DNA of 64,000 nucleotides, taken from NCBI GenBank assembly GCA_017745595.1, contig WMBV01000007.1, positions 1 through 64,000 of the forward strand. The letters are read 5' to 3'. The position numbers and the translations under genes are program-made. Position 1 is the first letter of the stretch, and the number at the start of each line of letters is the position of its first letter. The stretch is from Bordetella petrii (GTDB lineage Bacteria > Pseudomonadota > Gammaproteobacteria > Burkholderiales > Burkholderiaceae_B). Shown here piece after piece: positions 1-8,980 of the stretch. Below the pieces are notes generated by a model. The model searched no databases, was not told the DNA's origin, and worked only from the letters and a program-made list of their open reading frames with translations.

Positions 1-838
1 GCCCGCCCCCGTCCTGCGCCAGCACCTTCCGGCCCTGTTCGCCGCCCGCCATCCCGACGCCCATAAAGGCACCTTCGGCACCGTGGCCGTGGTGGGCGGC
101 GGGGCCGGCATGGCCGGCGCCGTGCTGCTGGCCGCGCGGGCGGCCCTGAAAACCGGGGCCGGCAAGGTACTGGTGGGCTACGCCCAGGCCGCCTGCCCCC
201 TGGCGTGCGACCCGCTGCAGCCCGAGCTGATGCTGCGCGACGCCGCCGGCCTGTTCCAGGCCGGCTTGCCGGTCGACGCCTGGGTGGCGGGCTGCGGCCT
301 GGGCACCGACGCCACGGCCCAGGCCGTGCTGGCCCGCCTGTTCGCCCTGCGCGGCACGGCGCCGCTGGTACTGGACGCCGACGGCCTGAACCTGTTGGCC
401 GGCGGCGCGCTGCCGCCCTGGGGCCCGGGGCCGGTGATCCTGACCCCGCATCCGGCGGAAGCCGCGCGCTTGCTGGGCTGCGCGACGCAGGCCGTGCAGG
501 CCGACCGCCCGGCCGCCGCCCGCCAGCTGGCCAGCCGTCACGGCGCCTGGGTGGTGCTGAAGGGGGCCGGCACGCTGGTGTGCCGCCCCGACGGCCATTG
601 CCGCCGCAACGTCACGGGCAATCCGGGCCTGGCCACCGCCGGCACCGGCGACGTGCTGGCCGGCATGCTGGGCAGCCTGATCGCCCAGGGCATCGAACTC
701 GACCAGGCCGTGGCCGGCGCCGTGTGGCTGCACGGCGCGGCGGCCGACCGCTGCGTGGCCGCGGGCCTGGGCCCGATCGGCCTGACGGCCGGCGAGCTGG
801 CCGACGCCGCGCGGCAGTTGCGCAATGGCCACGGATAG
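1..838 (+). CDS. nnrD: NAD(P)HX dehydratase / YjeF C-terminal carbohydrate-kinase domain, 5' truncated
   Basis: The reading frame is open from base 2, so the gene begins before the window; about 278 codons are visible. The family dehydrates hydrated NAD(P)H in an ADP/ATP-dependent way, repairing damaged cofactor in the cytoplasm. The visible part starts with a HKGTFG segment leading into a Gly-rich strand (VAVVGGGAG) and carries the family's nucleotide-binding stretch [12 protein letters not shown] near the C-terminus. In many bacteria this domain is fused behind an NnrE epimerase domain; whether that is so here cannot be seen. The assignment to the family is firm, the exact name depends on the missing 5' part. 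Confidence 0.85.
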   Translation, partial: PAPVLRQHLPALFAARHPDAHKGTFGTVAVVGGGAGMAGAVLLAARAALKTGAGKVLVGYAQAACPLACDPLQPELMLRDAAGLFQAGLPVDAWVAGCGLGTDATAQAVLARLFALRGTAPLVLDADGLNLLAGGALPPWGPGPVILTPHPAEAARLLGCATQAVQADRPAAARQLASRHGAWVVLKGAGTLVCRPDGHCRRNVTGNPGLATAGTGDVLAGMLGSLIAQGIELDQAVAGAVWLHGAAADRCVAAGLGPIGLTAGELADAARQLRNGHG

Positions 839-851
839 TCGCCGTTACAAC

Positions 852-860
852 TTATCCACA
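852..860 (+). promoter_or_regulatory. Perfect DnaA-box consensus (TTATCCACA)
   Basis: The nonamer TTATCCACA matches the DnaA box consensus exactly. It lies just upstream of the promoter elements of the 77-codon gene. A single 9-mer can occur by chance, so a role in DnaA control of that gene is only a suggestion. Confidence 0.35.
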
Positions 861-868
861 GATTTATG

Positions 869-898
869 TTGCATTGCACATAGGGTTATCCCTATAAT
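869..898 (+). promoter_or_regulatory. Sigma-70-type promoter for the 77-codon gene, with an inverted repeat at the -10
   Basis: A TTGCAT -35-like hexamer (869-874) is separated by 18 bp from a perfect TATAAT -10 (893-898). The arms TAGGG (881-885) and CCCTA (890-894) form an inverted repeat around TTAT that runs into the -10, a position where a repressor could block RNA polymerase. The expected transcript start is near 905, about 30 bp before the ATG at 935. Confidence 0.6.
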
Positions 899-934
899 GG
901 TTTACCCCATGACGAAACGGACTGGAGATACACC

Positions 935-1168
935 ATGAGCGAACTGACCCTGAACACCAATGCCCGCCTGACCGATGCGCTGGAACGCGACCTGCTTCGC
1001 GGCGCAATGGAAAGCCAACCGAATGCCCAACCGCTGGTTCTGCTGAAGAGCGCCGGCGCGAAAATCGCCCACGCCATCGGCGCCTTCTCGGACTATGTCG
1101 TCGAAGTGAACGACGCCATGAACCGCGCCCGCGCCGCCAGCGCCCGCTACGCCGGTTCGCAGTGGTAA
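935..1168 (+). CDS. Small protein of unknown function (77 aa)
   Basis: I do not recognise this family. The protein has 77 residues, is soluble in character and probably mostly helical: an N-terminal amphipathic stretch, a central Ala-rich segment (AGAKIAHAIGAF) and an Ala/Arg-rich C-terminus. It has no cysteine, no signal peptide and no membrane segment. A ribosome binding site (GGAG at 924-927) sits seven bases before the ATG. A well-formed promoter and a strong terminator bracket it as a single-gene transcription unit, which supports it being a real gene rather than chance. No function is proposed. Confidence 0.7.
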   Translation: MSELTLNTNARLTDALERDLLRGAMESQPNAQPLVLLKSAGAKIAHAIGAFSDYVVEVNDAMNRARAASARYAGSQW

Positions 1169-1240
1169 TCGCCCGCAGGCTTGCCGCCCGCCCCTGAAAA
1201 AGGGCCGGGCGGCACTGCCGCACACGCCCCGCGCGTGCCC

Positions 1241-1282
1241 AAGGCGCCGCACCCCGAAGCGGGGCGCGGCGCCTTGTTGTTT
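1241..1282 (+). terminator. Rho-independent terminator after the 77-codon gene
   Basis: The arms AAGGCGCCGC (1241-1250) and GCGGCGCCTT (1266-1275) pair perfectly, with a further CCCC/GGGG inner stem, and are followed by GTTGTTT. It ends the transcript of the small gene at 935-1168. Confidence 0.75.
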
Positions 1283-1328
1283 GGGCGTCGGCACCCAATA
1301 GGCCGGACGCAATGGCGGTCTTCGCGCA

Positions 1329-1358
1329 TTGACAACGCGCGAATCAGCTTCCGATAAT
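1329..1358 (+). promoter_or_regulatory. Sigma-70-type promoter for the ABC importer region
   Basis: A perfect TTGACA -35 (1329-1334) and a GATAAT -10 (1353-1358) are 18 bp apart, upstream of the first binding-protein gene. The spacing leaves an untranslated leader of roughly 70 bases to the ATG at 1439. Confidence 0.65.
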
Positions 1359-1438
1359 CGGCCCCTCGTCACGATTGATTGCATCTGGCGGCATCCCGTC
1401 GCCGGCCGAGCAATCCATCCCGTCGACTCGGAGTTTTC

Positions 1439-3055
1439 ATGAAATTGCGTCATTCCCTGGCCCTGCTGGCGGCCAGCGCCGGCCTGGCCGCCACCCCCGC
1501 GGCCCTGGCCCAGTCCCTTACCATCGCGCTGTCGTCCGAACCGACCTCCGCCGACCCCCATTACCACAAGCAAACGCAGAATGACGCGTTCGCCGCCCAC
1601 GTCTATGACTCGCTGATCTACCGCAGCGCCGACATGGAACTGAAGCCGGGCCTGGCCACGTCGTGGAAGAACCTGGACGACCTGACCTGGGAACTGAAGC
1701 TGCGCGAAGGGGTGAAGTTCTCGAACGGCCAGCCGTTCACCTCGCAGGACGTGCTGTTTTCGGTGTGCCGCACGCTGAACAACGAAACCAACATCTCGCA
1801 GTCGTACATGACGGTCACCAAGCTGCTGACCGACGTGCAGACGCCCGACGACCACACCGTCATCCTGAAAACCGCCGAACCCTTCCCCCTGATGCCGGCC
1901 GAACTGGCCCGGCAGCTGCCCATCATCTGGAACGGCATCGTCGAACACGGCCCGCTGAAGTTCGCGCCGAAAGAAGGCTGCGGCGTGACCGGCGCGTGGC
2001 CCACGGTGGCCGATTTCAATAACGGCAAAGACGCGATCGGCACCGGCCCCTACAAGCTGAAATCGTACGTGAAGGGCACCGGCATCGAGCTCGAACGCAA
2101 TGACGGCTACTGGGGCGACAAGCCGCACTGGAAAACCGTGAAGTTCGTGCCGGTGCCCAATGCCGGCCCGCGCCTGACCGGCCTGCTGTCGGGCGACTTC
2201 GACGTCATCGAGAACCCGGCCGCGCGAGACCTGCCGCGCCTGAAAGACAACGGCAACTTCGGCTATGTGGCCAAGCCGTCGACCCGCCTGGTGTTCTTCC
2301 AGCCCGACGTAGGCCGCAACCCCAGCCCGTTCGTCAAGAGCCACGACGGCAAGAACCCGCTGCAAGACCTGCGCGTGCGCCAGGCCATCAACATGGCCAT
2401 CGACCGCAAGACCATCAACGCGCGCATCATGGACGGCCTGGCCACGCCGGCCAACCAGTACATGCCCGACGGCATGTTCGGTGCCCTGCCCAAGGCGCCC
2501 GAGATCAAGTACGACCCGGAAGGCGCCAAGAAGCTGCTGGCCGAGGCCGGCTATCCCGACGGCTTCGAGCTGACCCTGTCGTCGACCAACAATCGCTACG
2601 TGAACGACGGCCAGGTCACACAGGCGGTGGCCCAGTACCTGTCGCGCATCGGCATCAAGACCCACGTCGACGCGATGACCGCTTCCATCTACTTCCCCAA
2701 GCGCGCCAAGCGCGAGTTCAGCTTCGCCATGGGCGGCTGGCCGGCCGAAACCGGCGAGGCCTCGGCGCTGTTCCAGCTGTGGGTGGCGTCGACCGATTCG
2801 GCGCGTAGCCTGGGCACCAGCAACTACGGCGGCTTCTCGAACGCCGAGTTCGACAAGGTGTACGAACAGGCCATCGTGACGGTGGACCCTGACAAGCGCA
2901 AGAAGCTGCTGGAGCAGTCGACCCAGATCGCCCTGGACAACCTGCCGCTGATCCCCCTGCACTTCGAAAGCAGCATCTGGGCCTTCCGCAAGGGCCTGAC
3001 GTACGAAGGCCGGCGCGACCAGTACACCCTGGCGATGTCGGTACACCCGAAGTAA
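1439..3055 (+). CDS. Peptide-type ABC transporter substrate-binding protein (family 5), first paralogue
   Basis: This is a 538-residue periplasmic binding protein of the DppA/OppA/NikA family, which delivers oligopeptides or similar solutes to an ABC permease. The start at 1439 is chosen because a typical signal peptide follows (MKLRHSLALLAASAG, then an AxA-type site before QSLTIAL) and a CGGAG motif precedes it; an in-frame ATG 60 bases upstream would spoil the signal peptide. The mature part shows the family pattern: KPGLATSWK, KFSNGQPFTSQDV, GTGPYKLKSY. It closely resembles the protein at 5424-7037 along its whole length, so the two are probably duplicates. It is separated from the rest of the importer by a LysR gene on the other strand and an M14-type gene. 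The ligand is unknown. Confidence 0.9.
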   Translation: MKLRHSLALLAASAGLAATPAALAQSLTIALSSEPTSADPHYHKQTQNDAFAAHVYDSLIYRSADMELKPGLATSWKNLDDLTWELKLREGVKFSNGQPFTSQDVLFSVCRTLNNETNISQSYMTVTKLLTDVQTPDDHTVILKTAEPFPLMPAELARQLPIIWNGIVEHGPLKFAPKEGCGVTGAWPTVADFNNGKDAIGTGPYKLKSYVKGTGIELERNDGYWGDKPHWKTVKFVPVPNAGPRLTGLLSGDFDVIENPAARDLPRLKDNGNFGYVAKPSTRLVFFQPDVGRNPSPFVKSHDGKNPLQDLRVRQAINMAIDRKTINARIMDGLATPANQYMPDGMFGALPKAPEIKYDPEGAKKLLAEAGYPDGFELTLSSTNNRYVNDGQVTQAVAQYLSRIGIKTHVDAMTASIYFPKRAKREFSFAMGGWPAETGEASALFQLWVASTDSARSLGTSNYGGFSNAEFDKVYEQAIVTVDPDKRKKLLEQSTQIALDNLPLIPLHFESSIWAFRKGLTYEGRRDQYTLAMSVHPK

Positions 3056-3072
3056 GCGGGGCTCCCGCCCCA

Positions 3073-3163
3073 GGTGTCTGACTCCCACAGGGTGTCAGAC
3101 ACCGAAGCGGGCAGAGACTATCTCAACAAAACGGTGTCTGGCACCCTTCGGGAGCCAGACACC
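3073..3163. repeat. Palindromic repeat cluster 1 (two copies)
   Basis: Copy one (3073-3103) has arms GGTGTCTGAC and GTCAGACACC around a short core. Copy two (3133-3163) has a different arm pair, GGTGTCTGGC and GCCAGACACC, around CCC-TTC-GGG. Both are fully self-complementary in their arms. They fill the 118-bp gap between the convergent binding-protein and LysR genes and could act as a two-way terminator. Confidence 0.85.
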
Positions 3164-3173
3164 TGCCTGGACA

Positions 3174-4085
3174 CTAGACGCCCGCCGCGGCCTCGACCTC
3201 GTCGATGCGCGCCTTCAGGTGTTCGATGAAGCGCGCGACGCCGGGCGGCAGCAGCCGCCCTTCCATGGTCTGGATCTGCAGGTTGCGCGACTGCAATTCC
3301 GCGTTGGCCACGGGCCGGGCCACCAGGCCGTCCTGTTTCAGGCGCCAGGCCACCGAGATATAGCCCGCGAACATCACCGCGTTGGAATTGCGCACGAACC
3401 CGTGCAGCGCCGGCGAATAGTTGGAAATCAGCGCCGCCTGCAATTGCATGTCTTCCAGCGCGCAGGTGCGGTTGAGCAGGCGCCGGGCCGTGCTTTTGTC
3501 GTCGGTCAGCGCCAGCGGATAGGCCAGCACGTCTTCCAGATGCAGCGGGCCGCGCCCGGCCAGCGGGTGGGATTCCGCCATGACGGCATAGACGGGCGCG
3601 CGCCACGAATGCGCCACCGCCACGCCCTGCGCCGGCTCGACATTGAAAGACACTGCCACGTCGATATCGCCGCCGGCGATCTGGCGCATCGCCTCGGGCG
3701 GCGTCAGCACCTGCAGCGCAAACCGCGTGCGCGGATACCGTTGCCGGAAATCCACCATGGCCACCGGCAGAAAGCCCTGCGCGGGCCCTTCCGAGGCGCC
3801 CACCCGGATCTCGTCGTGCGGCGTGCCCTGCAGGCCGGCGATCTGGCGCAACACTTCGTCCGATTCCAACTGGGTGCGCCGCGCGTGGGCCAGCAGCAGG
3901 CGGCCGGCCTCGCTCAGCGCCATGCCGCGGGGGGCGCGCTCGAACAAGGGCGCGCCCACCTCTTCTTCCAGGCGGGCGATCTGGCGGCTGATGGCCGACA
4001 CCGCCACGTGCAGCTGCTTGGACGCGCCGCTCAGGCTGCCGGCCTGCGCCACGGCCACGAAGTACTTCAGGGAAATCCCGTGCAT
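3174..4085 (-). CDS. LysR-family transcriptional regulator
   Basis: This 303-residue protein has an N-terminal winged helix-turn-helix (residues about 1-60; GSLSGASKQLHVAVSAISRQ, then a LEEEVG-APLFER wing) and a LysR co-inducer domain behind it. The start at 4085 gives the usual N-terminus running straight into the HTH; longer in-frame starts add an unrelated low-complexity stretch. It is divergent from the M14-type gene at 4391 and sits inside the importer region, so it is the obvious local regulator. The effector is unknown. Confidence 0.88.
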   Translation of the reverse strand: MHGISLKYFVAVAQAGSLSGASKQLHVAVSAISRQIARLEEEVGAPLFERAPRGMALSEAGRLLLAHARRTQLESDEVLRQIAGLQGTPHDEIRVGASEGPAQGFLPVAMVDFRQRYPRTRFALQVLTPPEAMRQIAGGDIDVAVSFNVEPAQGVAVAHSWRAPVYAVMAESHPLAGRGPLHLEDVLAYPLALTDDKSTARRLLNRTCALEDMQLQAALISNYSPALHGFVRNSNAVMFAGYISVAWRLKQDGLVARPVANAELQSRNLQIQTMEGRLLPPGVARFIEHLKARIDEVEAAAGV

Positions 4086-4390
4086 GGACAATGATCCTTG
4101 GGGGCGGCCCCCCGAATAGCGGGCGCCGCGCGAGTTGCTTTGCCAAAAAAGCAAATAGTGTCTCAAATATTCTAATTGTCGAGAAAGCTCGGCCGCTCCT
4201 AGAATCTGCCCAAGATAAGAAACGGCACCCCGCCAGCCTGGCGCCGGCGGGCCGGCCAGGGGAAAACGTGTTCCCGGCAGCGACCTGCCCGCCCGACGGT
4301 CGGGTATCGCCGCGCCGCGCGCACTTTTCATGCATGCCGGCCGGCATGCGCCGCCGGGCACTGCCGATACGACAGTTACTTGGAGTTTCC
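4086..4390. promoter_or_regulatory. Divergent intergenic region between the LysR and M14-type genes
   Basis: About 305 bp without a gene. It holds an unusually AT-rich patch at 4138-4185 that includes CAAAT and AATTG half-sites (4164-4178), a possible LysR-type binding site, and a TTGCCA (4140-4145) that could serve as a -35. The rest is GC-rich and shows nothing I recognise. A TTGGAG ribosome binding site precedes the ATG at 4391. Confidence 0.4.
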
Positions 4391-5362
4391 ATGGCTACGC
4401 CTGATGCCGCGGCACCGCTGCGCCCCTTTGAACTTGCCTGTCCGGACCTGTCGGCCGAGCGCCTGGGCAATACCGATACCCCCGGGGTATGGCATTTCGA
4501 TTCGGGCGCGCCCGGCAAGTGCGTGATGCTGACCGCGCTGATCCACGGCAACGAACTGTGCGGCGCCTGGGCGCTGAAAGCGCTGCTGGCCAGCGGCCTG
4601 CGGCCGCGGCAAGGCACCTTGACGCTGGCATTCTGCAATCTGGCCGCGTTCGACCGCTTCGATGCCGCCAACTACCTGCCGGCGCGCTTCGTCGACGAGG
4701 ACATGAACCGGGTCTGGAGCGACGACAAGCTGGCCGACCCCTCGACCCAGGAACGCCGCCGCGCCGCCGCGCTGCGGCCCTGGGTGGATCAGGCCGACTG
4801 GCTGATGGACTTCCATTCGATGAGCAATTCCGACGTGCCGCTGCAGCTGACCGGCCTGCAGCCGCGCAACATCGAACTGGCGCTGCAATTGGGCAATCCG
4901 GCCGACATCATCGCCGACGCCGGCCATGCCGCCGGCGTGCGCATGCGCGACTACGGCCGCTTCGGCGAAGACGGCGACAACGGCACGCGCTCGCTGCTGA
5001 TCGAATGCGGCTTCCATGGCGCGCCGCAGGCGCGCGACGTGGCCGTCGACCAGATGGCCCGTTTTTTGGTGGCGGCCGGCGCGTTCCAGCGGGCCGACCT
5101 GCCCGCCGGCTGGTACATGCCCGACGCTTCCCGCCAGCAGGCGCTGCGCGTCACGCATGCCATCGCCGCGCAGAGCGCCGACGTGCGCTTCGCGCAACCC
5201 TGGCGCGGCCTGGAACGGCTGCCGCGGGCGGGTACCCTGCTGGGCTGGAACGACGGCGTGGCCTTCGCCACCCCTTACGACGATTGCGTGCTGATCATGC
5301 CGTCGCTGGCCAACGTGCGCCCGGGCGTGACCGTGCTGCGCCTGGCGCAACCCATCGCCTGA
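4391..5362 (+). CDS. Succinylglutamate desuccinylase/aspartoacylase-family zinc hydrolase (M14-like)
   Basis: The 323-residue protein belongs to the zinc amidohydrolases related to AstE and aspartoacylase, which remove an acyl group from an amino acid. The metal motif HGNE is at residues 52-55, a second histidine lies in MDFHSMS, and the expected acidic residue in LLIECGFHG. It has no signal peptide, so it acts in the cytoplasm. A 61-bp gap leads to the second binding protein, so the enzyme is probably co-transcribed with the importer and works on the imported substrate, which suggests an N-acylated amino acid or an amide-linked compound. The precise substrate cannot be told. Confidence 0.85.
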   Translation: MATPDAAAPLRPFELACPDLSAERLGNTDTPGVWHFDSGAPGKCVMLTALIHGNELCGAWALKALLASGLRPRQGTLTLAFCNLAAFDRFDAANYLPARFVDEDMNRVWSDDKLADPSTQERRRAAALRPWVDQADWLMDFHSMSNSDVPLQLTGLQPRNIELALQLGNPADIIADAGHAAGVRMRDYGRFGEDGDNGTRSLLIECGFHGAPQARDVAVDQMARFLVAAGAFQRADLPAGWYMPDASRQQALRVTHAIAAQSADVRFAQPWRGLERLPRAGTLLGWNDGVAFATPYDDCVLIMPSLANVRPGVTVLRLAQPIA

Positions 5363-5423
5363 CGCCGCCGCCGGCGGCCCGGATACCGATAACAACAGAT
5401 CTGCCCCCGAGGAGAACACATCC

Positions 5424-7037
5424 ATGTACGCTTCCCGCATTCGCATGGCCGCCCTGGCCGCGCTGTTCGGCCTGGCCGGCGGCGCGCACGCCCAGTCGCT
5501 GAAAATCGCGCTGGCTTCAGAGCCCACCGCCATGGACCCGCACTACCACCAGGCCACGCCGAACAACGCGATGTCGTCGCAGATTTTCGAAACCCTGGTC
5601 GCGCAGGACGCCAAGATGAGCCTGATCCCGGGCCTGGCCACGTCGTGGAAAACCCTGGACGACACCACCTGGGAATTTAAGCTGCGCGAGGGCGTGAAGT
5701 TCTCGAACGGCCAGCCGTTGACGCCGCAGGACGTGATCTTTACCTTCTGCCGCGCGATGAACAACGAAGAATCCATCGCCGGCTCGTACGCCGCCGTGGT
5801 GCAGAAATTCGCCGACGTGCAGGCGGTCGACGCGCACACCCTGCGCATCAAGACGCTCAAGCCCTATCCCTTGCTGGCCAATGACCTGACCCGCACCGGC
5901 ATCTTGTGGAGCGGCATCGTCGAGCACGGCCCCATCACCTTCGACCTGGACAAGAAGTGCGGCGTGACGGGCGCCTGGCCCAGGGTGGCCGATTTCAACA
6001 ACGGCAAGAACACCATCGGCACCGGCCCGTACAAGTTCAAATCGTACGTCAAGGGCACGGGCATCGAGCTCGAACGCAATGAGAACTACTGGGGCGAAAA
6101 GCCCGAATGGCGCGATGTCACCTTCGTGCCGGTGCCCAGCGCCGGCCCGCGCCTGACTGGCCTGCTGGCCGGCGATTTCGACGTGATCGAAAGCCCCGCC
6201 GCCCGCGACGTACAGCGCATCAAGAGCACCCCGGGCTTCGGCTACGTGGTCACGCCGTCGGTGCGCGTGGTGTATTTCCAGTTCGACGTCGGCCGCGACG
6301 CCACCCCGCTGGTGAAGGCGCCCAACGGCAAGAACCCGCTGCAGGACGTGCGCGTGCGGCGCGCCATCAGCATGGCGATCGACCGCCAGACCATCGTGGA
6401 CCGCATCATGGACGGCATGGCCACGCCGGCCAACCAATTCCTGCCCGACGGCATGTTCGGCACGCTGCCCCATCCGCCGGAACTGAAGTACGACCCGGAA
6501 GGCGCCAAGAAGCTGCTGGCCGAGGCCGGCTATCCCGACGGCTTCGAAATGACGCTGTCGTCCACCAACGACCGCTATATCAACGACGGCCAGATCACCC
6601 AGGCCGTGGCGCAGTATCTGTCGCGCGTGGGCATCAAGGCGCACGTCGACGCCATGACCCGCTCGGTATACTTCCCCAAGCGCGCCAAGCGCGAGTTCAG
6701 CTTCGCCATGGGCGGCTGGTCATCCGAAACCGGCGAGGCCTCGTCGTTCCTGCAGTACTGGGTAACCTCGTACGCTCCCGAGCTGGGCATGGGCACCAGC
6801 AACTACGGGCGTTATTCCAACCCCGAACTCGACAAGATCTTCCGCCAGGCCGTCACCACGGTCGACGACGCACAGCGGGAAAAACTGTTGCAGCAGGCCC
6901 TGACCATCGCCCTGGCCGACCTGCCCAGCATTCCCCTGCATTTCGAAAGCAGCATCTGGGCGTTCCGCAAGGGGCTGACCTACGAAGGCCGCGCCGACCA
7001 GTACACTCTGGCCTCATCGGTCAAGCCGGCGCCGTAA
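5424..7037 (+). CDS. Peptide-type ABC transporter substrate-binding protein (family 5), second paralogue
   Basis: This 537-residue binding protein has a signal peptide (hydrophobic segment MAALAALFGLAGG, cleavage around AHA-QS) and the same landmarks as the protein at 1439-3055, with long identical blocks such as FNNGK, GTGPYK and YVKGTGIELERN. GAGGAG sits ahead of the ATG. It directly precedes the permease genes (40-bp gap), so it is the primary binding protein of the importer; the first paralogue may widen the substrate range. Both mature proteins end with closely matching segments (HFESSIWAFRKGLTYEGR). Confidence 0.92.
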   Translation: MYASRIRMAALAALFGLAGGAHAQSLKIALASEPTAMDPHYHQATPNNAMSSQIFETLVAQDAKMSLIPGLATSWKTLDDTTWEFKLREGVKFSNGQPLTPQDVIFTFCRAMNNEESIAGSYAAVVQKFADVQAVDAHTLRIKTLKPYPLLANDLTRTGILWSGIVEHGPITFDLDKKCGVTGAWPRVADFNNGKNTIGTGPYKFKSYVKGTGIELERNENYWGEKPEWRDVTFVPVPSAGPRLTGLLAGDFDVIESPAARDVQRIKSTPGFGYVVTPSVRVVYFQFDVGRDATPLVKAPNGKNPLQDVRVRRAISMAIDRQTIVDRIMDGMATPANQFLPDGMFGTLPHPPELKYDPEGAKKLLAEAGYPDGFEMTLSSTNDRYINDGQITQAVAQYLSRVGIKAHVDAMTRSVYFPKRAKREFSFAMGGWSSETGEASSFLQYWVTSYAPELGMGTSNYGRYSNPELDKIFRQAVTTVDDAQREKLLQQALTIALADLPSIPLHFESSIWAFRKGLTYEGRADQYTLASSVKPAP

Positions 7038-7077
7038 GGCCGGTTGTTTTCCCGCAAGACCCCAAGGAACACATAAC

Positions 7078-8055
7078 GTGGTTTTGTTTACCCTGCGCAG
7101 GCTGATCCAGAGCCTGTTCGTGCTGCTGGCCGTTTCGGTCGTGGTGTTTTTCGCGGTGTATGCCGTGGGCGACCCCATCGAACTGCTGGTCAGCCCCGAG
7201 GCGACAATGGAAGCCCGCGCGGCCACCATCGCCCGCCTGGGGCTGGACCAGCCCATCTGGCAGCAATACTTCACCTTCCTGTGGCGCGCCCTGCACGGCG
7301 ACCTGGGCAATTCGTTCGTGCACGGCATTCCGGCCATCGAGCTCATCGTGCAGCGCATGCCCGCCACGTTCGAGCTGGTGGTGGTGGCCATCAGCCTGAC
7401 CTGCCTGATCGGCATTCCGCTCGGGCTGGTGGCCGGCCTGTACCGCGACCGCCTGCTGGGCCGCGGCATCATGGCCAGTTCGGTGCTGGGCTTTTCGCTG
7501 CCCAACTTCTGGCAGGGCATGATGCTGATCCTGCTGTTCGCCGTCTGGCTGGGCTGGCTGCCCGCCTCGGGCCGCGGCGACACCGTCAGCGTGCTGGGCG
7601 TGCCGCTGTCCATCCTGACCGCCAATGGCTGGTCGCACGTGATCATGCCGGCCATCAACCTGGCGCTGGCCAACATCGCCCTGGTGCTGCGCCTGACCGC
7701 CACCGGCGTGGCCGAGGCCCAGTCGCAGGAATACGTGAAGTTCGCGCGCGCCAAGGGCGTGCGCCCGGGGCGCATCGTGCGCCGCCACATCCTGCGCAAT
7801 ATCCTGATTCCGGTGGTGACGGTGGTGGGCATGGAATTCGGCAGCCTGATCGCGTATTCCACCATCACCGAAACCGTGTTCGCCTGGCCCGGCATGGGCA
7901 AGCTGCTGATCGACAGCGTCTACCAGCTGGACCGTCCGGTGGTCGTGGCCTACGTGATGCTGGTGACGCTGATCTTCGTGATCGTCAACTTCATCGTCGA
8001 TATTCTCTATGCCGCGCTCGATCCGCGCGTGCAGCTCGTCGCTCCCGCACAATAA
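7078..8055 (+). CDS. ABC transporter permease, DppB/OppB type
   Basis: A 325-residue inner-membrane permease with about six membrane segments. The cytoplasmic loop that docks on the ATPase (EAA region) is seen as EYVKFARAKGVRPGRIVRRH. The start codon is GTG, preceded by AAGGAA. It forms the transmembrane channel with the next gene, and five-base spacing to that gene indicates one operon. Confidence 0.93.
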   Translation: MVLFTLRRLIQSLFVLLAVSVVVFFAVYAVGDPIELLVSPEATMEARAATIARLGLDQPIWQQYFTFLWRALHGDLGNSFVHGIPAIELIVQRMPATFELVVVAISLTCLIGIPLGLVAGLYRDRLLGRGIMASSVLGFSLPNFWQGMMLILLFAVWLGWLPASGRGDTVSVLGVPLSILTANGWSHVIMPAINLALANIALVLRLTATGVAEAQSQEYVKFARAKGVRPGRIVRRHILRNILIPVVTVVGMEFGSLIAYSTITETVFAWPGMGKLLIDSVYQLDRPVVVAYVMLVTLIFVIVNFIVDILYAALDPRVQLVAPAQ

Positions 8056-8059
8056 CGCC

Positions 8060-8980
8060 ATGGCTCATTCATCTTCCACCGGCCGCACGCGCACCATCCA
8101 GCCCCTGGCAGAAACCCCGCGCCGCGCCGCCATCCTGAAGAAACTGCGCAGCCGCCCCACCGTGGTGGGCTCGGCCATCGCGCTGATCCTGCTGATGGTG
8201 GTGGTGCTGGCCGCGCCCTATTTCGCGCCGCAAAACCCGTACGACCTGGCCAGCCTGAACCTGCTCGACGGGCGCCTGCCGCCCGGCGCCACTTCGATGG
8301 ACGGCCAGGTATACCTGCTGGGCACCGACGACCAGGGCCGCGACATGTTCAGTGCCATTCTGTACGGCCTGCGCATCAGCCTGATCGTGGGCCTGTCGGC
8401 GGTGGCGCTGGCCACCGCCATCGGCAGCATGGCCGGCCTGGTCGCCGCCTACGTGGGCGGCTTCGTCGACACCATGCTGATGCGGCTCGTCGATTTCATC
8501 CTCGGTTTTCCCACCATTCTGGTGGCGCTGGTGCTGCTGGCCATGATGGGCCGGGGCGTGGACAAGGTGATCCTGGCGCTGGTGGTGGTGCAATGGGCGC
8601 ACTATGCGCGCATCATGCGCGGCCGCGCCCTGCAAGAGCGCCGCAAGGAATATGTCGAGGCGGCCGCCAACCTGGGCTTCCCGGCCTGGCGCATCATGAT
8701 CTTCCACCTGCTGCCCAATTGCCTGGGGCCGGTCATGGTGTTCGCCACCATCCAGATCGCCACCGCCATCGCCCTGGAAGCCACCCTGTCGTTCCTGGGC
8801 GTGGGCGTGCCCATTACCGAACCGTCGCTGGGCCTGCTGATCGCCAACGGCTTCCAGTACCTGCTGTCGGGCGACTACTGGATCAGCATGTTCCCGGGCG
8901 TGGCCCTGTTGCTGCTGATCCTGATCATCAACATCGTGGGCGACCGCCTGCGCGAAGCCCTGGACCCGCGACGAGCATGA
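8060..8980 (+). CDS. ABC transporter permease, DppC/OppC type
   Basis: A 306-residue permease, partner of the DppB-type protein. The N-terminus has the cytoplasmic tail typical of DppC, then a membrane segment ([15 protein letters not shown]) and the [13 protein letters not shown] motif found in the family. The EAA loop reads [16 protein letters not shown]. The ATG at 8060 was chosen because it follows the previous stop by four bases; the stop TGA overlaps the next ATG in an ATGA arrangement, a sign of coupled translation. Confidence 0.93.
   Translation: MAHSSSTGRTRTIQPLAETPRRAAILKKLRSRPTVVGSAIALILLMVVVLAAPYFAPQNPYDLASLNLLDGRLPPGATSMDGQVYLLGTDDQGRDMFSAILYGLRISLIVGLSAVALATAIGSMAGLVAAYVGGFVDTMLMRLVDFILGFPTILVALVLLAMMGRGVDKVILALVVVQWAHYARIMRGRALQERRKEYVEAAANLGFPAWRIMIFHLLPNCLGPVMVFATIQIATAIALEATLSFLGVGVPITEPSLGLLIANGFQYLLSGDYWISMFPGVALLLLILIINIVGDRLREALDPRRA

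Noticed and set aside
881-894. TAGGGTTATCCCTA looks like a fragment of a homing-endonuclease site.
   Set aside because: Only part of the I-SceI-type sequence is present and no intron or endonuclease gene is near; the inverted repeat at the promoter explains it better.
902-3088. A 728-codon open frame on the minus strand across the first binding-protein gene.
   Set aside because: It is antisense to a clear family 5 binding protein, has no recognisable domain and an odd composition (many His, Gln, Arg, Val). Such frames are normal in high-GC genomes.
3118-4671. A long minus-strand frame that overlaps the LysR gene and the start of the M14-type gene.
   Set aside because: It is in a different frame from the LysR protein and has no domain; the LysR gene explains the region.
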